Below, piece by piece: positions 57,405 to 64,000 of a stretch of DNA of 64,000 nt (its first letter is position 1; every line of letters begins with the position of its first letter). The notes beneath the pieces were generated by a model. The model made no database searches and had not been told where the DNA came from. It was given only the letters and a program-made list of their open reading frames with translations. The DNA lies in NCBI GenBank assembly GCA_032629725.1, contig JAFEVB010000010.1, positions 1,488,001 through 1,552,000 on the forward strand, written 5' to 3'. Made by a program: the position numbers and the translations under genes. Source of the stretch: Gremmenia infestans. Its lineage: Eukaryota; Ascomycota; Leotiomycetes; Helotiales; Hamatocanthoscyphaceae.

Positions 57405-59931
57405 ATGTCGTATAACCCTTATGGAGGTGAGTTATTGCATCCTTTGGAGCTCCTGGCCCTTCTCTGAATACCTGTAATTACAAGTCCTAACATGGTTGAA
57501 CAGCGTCGCCCTATGGCCCTCCTCCAGGATTTGGTTCTTCTTTCTCGGGCCAGAGCGGCAGTCCCCCCGGCATGGGCCCTCCCCCGGGAATGGGTAAGGC
57601 TCTCGATACTCGAAGCAGATACCCCTCTAACTCTTGTACAGGTCCTCCGCCAGGCATGTCAGCGCCAGGTACGGCTCCTCCTCCAGGTATACAGCAAGCC
57701 AACAGTGCTCAGGGTAGTCGGCCAAGCGGACTCCCAGCCAGCTTCCAGGGCCCTCCAAATATGCCCAATATCAACTTCTCCGCGCCCGTTATTCGATTAG
57801 GCACCGGCCCTTCGAAACCCTCCACGCCATTATCTGCAGGTGGGCCAGGAAGGAGAGAAAGTCAGGATCCTGCATCTGCAGGTGGAAGGGCTGGTCTGGG
57901 TGCTGAGAGGGGAATGGATGCTCAACGGCAAGCTTTGAAGGACGCTATGATGTCTCTGGTTCCACCTACAAAAGAAGAGATTGTACGAACTATATTTATC
58001 GGTGGCATTACTGAAGGCACCGGTGGAGACGATGGAATTGAGCGAATTCTGAGCACGGCAGGCAGATTACGGAGGTGGGACAGGGCTGTTGATGCTAATG
58101 GAAAGCAATGTTCATTTGGGTTTGCACAATACGACGATGCGGAGAGCCTAGGCACGGCAGTAGAAGTTCTTAAGGATATTGAAATACCAACCAAGAGACA
58201 GCCGCCGAGCGATGGAGCCAAGAAAGAGGGAAGCGACGAAGAAGATATTGAGAGAAGCAAGCTGCTTGTTTTCGTCGACGACAATTCACTAAACTATCTT
58301 GAAAGTTACCAGTCGAACCGTGGAGATGATGCCGCTGGAGAACAGTCGAGATTAGACATCGCTCGGGCTAACCTTAAGGGTGTTCTATACGAGTTGTTCC
58401 ACCCTCCTATGTTTGTCAAGGTGGACGAAGGAGGGGAAGACACCGAAATGCAGGATGCAGAAAGAGGAGATAATGTGGAGGTTGTTAATATACCATTGGC
58501 CGTCGACGATGAACTAGCAGATATTCCAGCAGAGATGCGAGAAACCGTTGCACAGGAAATTGCAGCATTTAGAGATCGCAGCACGAGGAGAGATCTCGAA
58601 CGTCTCAAGCGGGAAGAGGAAATGGAAGCCCTTGAACGACAACGAAATGGAGCTCCTCGGCCGTCACGGCTCGCATCACCCCCACCTGGGGTGCCTAACG
58701 GACCGGCTGCTGGAACCAATAATATCCCACTTGGTCCACGCGGTGTACCAAATGCACCTTCTGGCCCCAAAGGTCAGGGCTCGCAAATGCCGCGAGACTA
58801 TCAAAAGGGGGTCTCATTTATCAATGGCAGCGGTATCAATGGCAACGCAAGTGGAGATGTATGGATTAACCGTGAAGAGGAAGACGATCCTGCTAGTGAT
58901 GAGGAGCTTGAGCGTAGACGCGCAGAGAAAAAGGAAGCTGAATTGGAAAAACAGTACCTTGATCAGGAACGCCGCTGGCTGAATCGAGAACGTTCACGAA
59001 CGGCTGCTTTGGAGCGCGAGAAAGAGCGCGAAGGTGAAGATGCCGGCAAGGTCAGTATTGAGAAGGAGAAGATGGCTAAACGCCTAGCTGCTTGGGACGA
59101 TGATCTGGAAGCATCACGCAAGGTCGAACCTTACTACTCGGATCGCAGCTTGTGGATCCGAAATCGGGAGACGATCAGGTCTCGTGAGGCTGGAATAGAT
59201 GATAGAGATCGTATCGCGGAACAGAGAGAGCGACAGCGCGAGATGGCTGATAAAGAACAAGCGCGTGGAATGGCCGATTCATTCTTGGATCGACAAGCCG
59301 AAGAGCTCGAATCGCGGTCAAACCGCGCCCAGCAGCCCTTCAAGCTGTCACTCGGTGCTGCGGCCCAGAAGGCCCAGAAAGCTGCACCCCCTCGTCGGAC
59401 CGTTGCAGAAGTCGAAGGACTGCTCGAGGACGAGGAGGACCTCAACAAGACTTCAAAACGCACGCTCATTCCTATCAAATTCGACCCTTCAGCAGCATCT
59501 GCTGCTCTGTCAGACGAAGAGCGCGATCAGGCGCAAAGGCAACTCGCTCAAGAGATCCCTAACGACAAAGATGGGCTCTGGGCTTGGGATGTCAAATGGG
59601 AGTTTGTGGATGATTCTATCATCGACAAGCTCCGGCCTTTTGTGGAGAAGAAGATTATGGAGTACCTCGGCGTGCAAGAACAGCTGCTAGTAGAAGTCGT
59701 CGAGGGACACGTCAGGACAAAAGGCAAGCCGCAGGATCTGGTGGAACAGTTGGAAGGTGTAAGTCTTTCCCTCTCCTCCCCTCCCATCCCGTCTTATCTT
59801 TTAAAATGCGACTTTAAGCTAATCAATTGTTCTATCAGGCGTTGGATGAAGAAGCTGAAGAATTAGTCAGGAAGCTCTGGCGAATGCTTATCTTCTTTTC
59901 CGAGAGTGAGAAGAGAAATCTGGCTGCTTAG
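57405..59931 (+). CDS. RBM25-like splicing factor (RRM and PWI domains)
   Basis: Four exons (57405-57426, 57504-57593, 57642-59758, 59839-59931) give 773 residues. A short PPPG-rich N-terminus (GPPPGMG, PPPGMSAPG) precedes an RRM at about 152-222 (TIFIGGI as RNP2, CSFGFAQY as RNP1). The middle is a long charged Arg/Glu/Asp region (RRDLERLKREEEMEALERQR, RSRTAALEREKERE). The C-terminus is a PWI domain (WAWDVKWEFVDDSIIDKLR, KKIMEYLG, LVEQLEGALDEEAEELVRKLW). This order is that of RBM25/Snu71-type U1-associated splicing factors, which affect 5' splice-site and alternative-exon choice in the nucleus. The second intron (57594-57641, GTAAGG...CTAAC...ACAG) is 48 nt, in frame and stop-free, so its retention would add 16 residues. 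Confidence 0.92.
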
Positions 59932-60316
59932 GCACGTGATAAGACTGTATCGAGGCATGTGATGATCAGGGACTAAGAGGTTACATATCAAGGGCACGCG
60001 GTGGAATTTGAAGCATTTCCGGCGTTGGGAAAAGTAATCGTATTGTAAGAATAGGAAAACAAACAGCAAAGCTGCCGATATGAATGCGAATATCACTTTT
60101 GAGAATCACTTGGGCTTACAGTTGAGCTTTGTGTATGGTTGACTTGAATTTGGTACTCTGTTCAATTTCGCGAGCGTCATTTATTATCTGCTGCGACGTT
60201 ATTCTATGCTATTTATACATGCCATTTTGAATACCTTAAGTTCAAGTGAGACTTCGAGAATGTAGAAACCGTCAATGTAGAATTCCAAGCCATGACTCTA
60301 CCCACCTCTCGTTTCG
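59932..60316. other. Convergent intergenic region
   Basis: 385 nt between convergent gene ends. Nothing was recognised beyond presumed 3' UTRs. Confidence 0.55.
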
Positions 60317-62653
60317 TCAACCTGAACCATATGCGCGCTTCCATTCAACCAATCTCTCCGTCCCCTTCACGCCACCCGAAAACCTCAACACGAATTCCTC
60401 CAACGTAAAATGATCCCGCAACTGCCACGGCCACACGTCATTGCCTGCCCAACGAATTAGCATGATCAAAAACAAGAGTAGTTAGCCAAAGAGCCTGCGA
60501 ACTGTCTCAGGGGCCGAGATCCCACACATTGTGGAATACGTTCTTTGGTTCCCGACACAGCTCCCAGCTCTAAAGCTCATATATAAAGACAGAGGAGTTT
60601 TCACTAACCCTCACCGCATTTCATCACCAGACCCTCTAGATTTTCCAAACCTTCATCTTTCGAGTAACCCTTTGATTCCATTATGGTGTCCCAGTTCAGA
60701 TCAGCCTTATCCATCATCTCTTGCTCTTTTCGAATCCGCTCCTGCATCAATTTTTGCTCTGTCATGTGCGCCTTGAAGCAAATACCCCTCCACGGTAGCA
60801 TATTTTGGACGGCGCGTCGGGCAAAGATATATTCGCTGCAAAATTGCTCCGTAGGAACGAGGAGCGATATCGTGGCGTGGGGGTTTGCAGCTGACGTTTT
60901 CAGCATCGGCTTGACTGAGGAGGTGCATAATTAGTAGGAATTGAATTGACTTGGGAATACTGTGACGTTATTCTTACAGCTAGAAATGTACTCGGTGGTT
61001 GGCACACCGTCAACCATGTTTGGGCCCAGCTCGATCCGGTCAAAATTCCAATCTGTGGGCGGATCATTTGTCCGTGGGTTATTTCCCTTCATGCTTTTAG
61101 GGATGGCCGAGCTGTAAGAACATTTGACAAAGAAGACGAGGTTATGGGTCCTAAGCCGGTCGCAGAACTTGTTGACAATAGACGCCGTGTAGTGGTATAG
61201 AGCTCCGTTGATATCATTCTTTGGTAGCCCGTGAGTCTTTGAGAACCTGGCCAATTCCAGGAGATCAACCGAATCGGTTGGGCGTGGCAGGTAGCCAAGG
61301 ATAAAATCTCCTTCGGTGTTGTAGAACGTCCTATGCACGTCAATGTCCCAACAGCCTTGGTATATTTACCTATAAGCTTCGCGGGGCTGACTTACTGGTT
61401 CGGTTTCACGAAGCCCGTAACGCTCGCACCGTAAGGACGCAGAATGCCAGTGTCTCTGTACTGCTGCTCGACAACCCGGTGTACTGGCGGGATATGGGCT
61501 AACCACATATCCTTGATACGATTCTGCATAGCAAGTTAGCCCAACGAACAGTTGATTATTTGGAGAGAGCAAAGGAGCCGCGAAGCTGTCTTGGAAGTCG
61601 GCACTAGAGGCATGTAACTACATAGACTCCTGAACCAGCTCCCTTCAAGAAATTCAGTACAAAGGCATGAGGATAAGCCTACCAAGTCAGGGTCACAATC
61701 CTCTCCCATGGAAAACCTCCGATTCGTCTCAAAATGCTCCATCGAGCGATCAACGGCAAACAGGTCGCCGAACATTTTAATCTGTTCGAAGTTCATACTA
61801 AGCCACATCATGGACTTTGTGCCTTCAAGGCCGTAGGGGTAGGGAAGCGTGGCGCGTTGAACTTCAGGGTACCCAACGAGCAATGCGCCGAAAAGGTCTT
61901 TTATCCTGAACGACGCCCGTGCAATTTGTTCATAGCATGCCGGAGTAACAGACGCCGAGTACCATAAATGTATTATTGCGTCGGTGAACATTCCTCCATG
62001 GTTTTCGAGTGCGAGTACAAGGATGAGCATATTGCGGAAGGTAGATAGTTCGTCTGTTTCGTTAACAACCACGTTGCAATGCCCTCGGTAGTTTGAGGGA
62101 AGACCATTGATAGTGGCCATTACACTTCTCAGATCTACCGCGGCTATAGAGTAAAGTTTGTCAGTGCCCATCCATATGCACTCTTGTAGCGTCAACGCCA
62201 GACTCACTTGTAAAGCAGAGATCCAGGTCTTTCTGATAGTTCATACCCTCATTCTTGGCCAGATTGAGTATATCTCGCGGCGGCGTCATACCCCATAGAA
62301 CCTTAAATACCCTCTCGTTGTACTGATGCACAGGCAGATTGTCCATATTCATGAGAAAAATCACCTCGTCGTACGTATTCCACCCTCCGTAAATTCCTTT
62401 CACGGCTGGCTCTAAAAACAGGTAATCGGCGTAGAGCTTCTCGTGCTTGATCACGGATTTCTTGCATTCGGCTTTGTGACGCTTCCAATCATCTTCTTGG
62501 CAGGCTCTTGAGCAATACTGAGGATTACAGTCAGTGTCAGCGGCAGCAAAGTCTGTGAATGCTTGAGATGTGTACTTCTACCAAGTGACAACGTTTGCAA
62601 AATAGTTTCCCCTCATTACAGCAGACATCTTCGGCGCATTGAGTGCGGATCAT
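60317..62653 (-). CDS. MYND zinc finger - DUF4470 protein
   Basis: Seven exons (62653-62582, 62517-62208, 62143-61683, 61523-61396, 61330-60978, 60914-60615, 60444-60317) close in phase and give 583 residues. The N-terminus is a MYND finger split by intron 1: CAEDVCCNEG, LFCKRCH, then YCSRACQEDDWKRHKAEC. Next comes the DUF4470 region, a methyltransferase-like fold without an obvious SAM motif (WGMTPPRDILNLA, then VDLRSVMATINGLPSNY and NVVVNETDELSTFRNMLILV). The rest is a large conserved C-terminal part (PPVHRVVEQQYRDTGILRPYG, FYNTEGDFILGYLPRPTDSV, NWDTIMESKGY). Such proteins are numerous in filamentous ascomycetes and have no assigned function. MYND fingers bind proline-rich partners, so a protein-interaction role is the most that can be inferred. 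Confidence 0.8.
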
Positions 62654-62921
62654 GGTGGAAATGGATAATAGTCTGATGATGCAGTTGCGATTTTGCAGAT
62701 ACTGTAGCAAGCAAGCAGATCGTCTTACATAGAGGTAAAATAGAACATTGGCATTATACTCGGTGGCACTTGCCAACTCAGACACAACGACGCCGGTGAA
62801 GCTTGTCAAATAAAGATGGGACACAAAATGTCTCAGGGAACCCTATAGGACTAAGAAAATACCTTCCTTGATAACGGTGCCAACGCAGGACACTATTATA
62901 CTTGTACTCGTTTGTGGGTTG

Positions 62922-63884
62922 CTACTGGAGGGCTTGTTTCTTCTCCTCTATAAACCTTTCTAATCCTGAAGACTTCGCAGCTAAATCATTGGCCAACGAA
63001 GGCCGAGGCAGCTCAAACGTCTCCCGAACCCTTCCATATTGAATGCCACCCAATTGTACCAAAGGCCGCATGACTGAGAGATCAATCTCTTCCCCGTTCT
63101 CTCCCAGAGCATCTTTTCTCACCCAGAATCGTGTCGCTTGAATAATAGCCAGGGATCCAAAGGGCTTCCCTGACTTCGCATGCCCATAATCCAAATCTTT
63201 CATCTCCAACAACTTCCCCTCGACCGAGAAAACAGCTTCCTTTACCCGCTCCGCCTTCACCGTGCTCGAAGGTGCGGGATGCATCCCAGAAAACTCCCAC
63301 TCAGACTGTCCAAATGGAAAATCTAAAGAAGTTGCATTTACAGCCTCGATCATATGTTCTGACACCACACTAATAACACACTCGCCTGTCTCGACAAGAT
63401 TTCTCATCGTGTCCTTCGGCCTTTCAGCACGACCCGAAAACCCTATCACGAATATCGGAGGGTCGTGATCGACAACTTGGAAATAGCTAAAGGGCGCTAA
63501 ATTTCGAGTTCCGTTTTTTGACATTGTGCTGACAAAACTGACCGGTCGAGGAACTCCTGAAACTAGGAGTTTGTAATTTGAGATCATGGGTCGGCCATCT
63601 TCGAAGGGGTCAATTTCGACGTGACTTTTCTCGAGACTCGATATATCTGAGGATCCCTTTCCATATTTCCAATTCGGATCTGGATTCTTGGTATAAGTGA
63701 TCGGAAGGGTGGAGTCGAAAATAGGTCGTGAAGCTTGGACTTTTTTGAAATCTGCATATCTAGGCTTCAGCTCAAATGGGCTCTTGGTGCTCGTCATTCG
63801 CGTCTGACTGCCATGGTTCGTCGGTTTTATCACGGACCTTGAGGCTGTTGATGTGATGGGGAAACATTTCCGCATTGTTGACAT
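62922..63884 (-). CDS. Flavin-reductase-like (FMN-binding split barrel) protein
   Basis: One exon of 320 residues from the first ATG; codons upstream stay open only through a TTG. The first about 60 residues are basic and Ser/Thr-rich (MRKCFPITSTASRSVIKP), possibly a mitochondrial presequence. The domain (about 85-290) shows the DIM6/NTAB flavin-reductase pattern: LLVSGVPRPVSFVSTMS, NLAPFSYFQVVDHDPPIFVIGF, KDTMRNLVETGECVISVVS. Toward the end is RPLVQLGGIQYGRV. It should bind FMN and transfer electrons from NAD(P)H or act as an oxidoreductase; the substrate is unknown. It lies 268 nt from the MYND gene start, on the same strand. Confidence 0.85.
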   Translation of the reverse strand: MSTMRKCFPITSTASRSVIKPTNHGSQTRMTSTKSPFELKPRYADFKKVQASRPIFDSTLPITYTKNPDPNWKYGKGSSDISSLEKSHVEIDPFEDGRPMISNYKLLVSGVPRPVSFVSTMSKNGTRNLAPFSYFQVVDHDPPIFVIGFSGRAERPKDTMRNLVETGECVISVVSEHMIEAVNATSLDFPFGQSEWEFSGMHPAPSSTVKAERVKEAVFSVEGKLLEMKDLDYGHAKSGKPFGSLAIIQATRFWVRKDALGENGEEIDLSVMRPLVQLGGIQYGRVRETFELPRPSLANDLAAKSSGLERFIEEKKQALQ

Positions 63885-64000
63885 TGTTGGTAGGAGCGAT
63901 GGGTGAAAAACCAGGGGCAAGTGCTTCTGGTAGGTAGGCAGATAGTAAGTGCGCTAGGCGGGGCTAATCGAATATTTACAGTAAGAATATGATTTCTTTG

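Noticed and set aside
1..64000. CRISPR array, rRNA genes, prokaryotic operons, intact transposase genes
   Set aside because: None seen. The window is eukaryotic, with spliced monocistronic genes and no recognisable transposase or reverse-transcriptase motif in any long frame.

Overview
The window is nuclear DNA of a filamentous ascomycete (Pezizomycotina), most likely a leotiomycete. That class-level guess rests only on the general look of the proteins. The signs are short GT-AG introns (mostly 46-80 nt) with CTAAC/CTGAC-like branch points, widely spaced monocistronic genes on both strands, and a gene set (peroxisomal multifunctional beta-oxidation enzyme, LysM effector-like protein, Zn2Cys6 regulator, DUF7580 and AcuF-like C2H2 proteins, MYND-DUF4470 protein) typical of such fungi. 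I found 25 protein genes and one tRNA gene. For most of them I could join exons at consensus splice sites so that the reading phase closes exactly.

Layout. 0-9.3 kb: end of a kinase-fold gene, a TMEM205-like membrane protein, a five-exon polyproline/serine-rich protein, and ORC4 (AT-hooks, PHD finger, AAA+ ATPase). 9.9-17.5 kb is an accessory-looking, AT-rich stretch: a CYP7/CYP8-like P450, a secreted two-LysM protein, a dimeric alpha/beta-barrel-like protein, a tRNA-Pro(CGG) gene, and a decayed cysteine-rich membrane protein. 18.4-30 kb holds housekeeping metabolism: peroxisomal MFE-2/FoxA, a Tda10-like P-loop kinase, an ECM11-like protein, an Rkm5-like methyltransferase, and a long-chain acyl-CoA synthetase. 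30-35.7 kb holds a divergent pair: a DUF7580 protein and a composite C2H2-RRM-PHD protein. 36-45.4 kb: a secreted/membrane protein of unknown function, glucose-6-phosphate isomerase, a Ypk1/Gad8-type AGC kinase, and ADA2. 45.4-56.2 kb is gene-poor, with only a Zn2Cys6 regulator and an aspartic protease, plus a 111-bp hairpin element. 56.2-64 kb: mitochondrial bS21m, the splicing factor RBM25, a MYND-DUF4470 protein and a flavin-reductase-like protein.

Functional links. MFE-2 and the acyl-CoA synthetase both serve fatty-acid activation and oxidation; MFE-2 ends in a PTS1 and has a FarA/FarB-type CCTCGG box upstream. ORC4 has an MCB (ACGCGT) box upstream, which suggests G1/S control. The rest reads as ordinary unlinked fungal gene order.

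The most unusual signal is the tRNA-Pro gene at 15347-15501. Besides a canonical 28-nt anticodon-loop intron, its D-loop is split by a 55-nt insertion with all the hallmarks of a spliceosomal intron (GTACGT start, CTAAT, TTAG end). Removing both gives a perfect 72-nt cloverleaf. Other points of note are the C2H2-RRM-PHD fusion with a 23-nt micro-exon, a GC-AG intron that rescues the P450 frame, a foldback element flanked by a 5-bp direct repeat, and three introns whose first nine bases are GTTCGTCCC.
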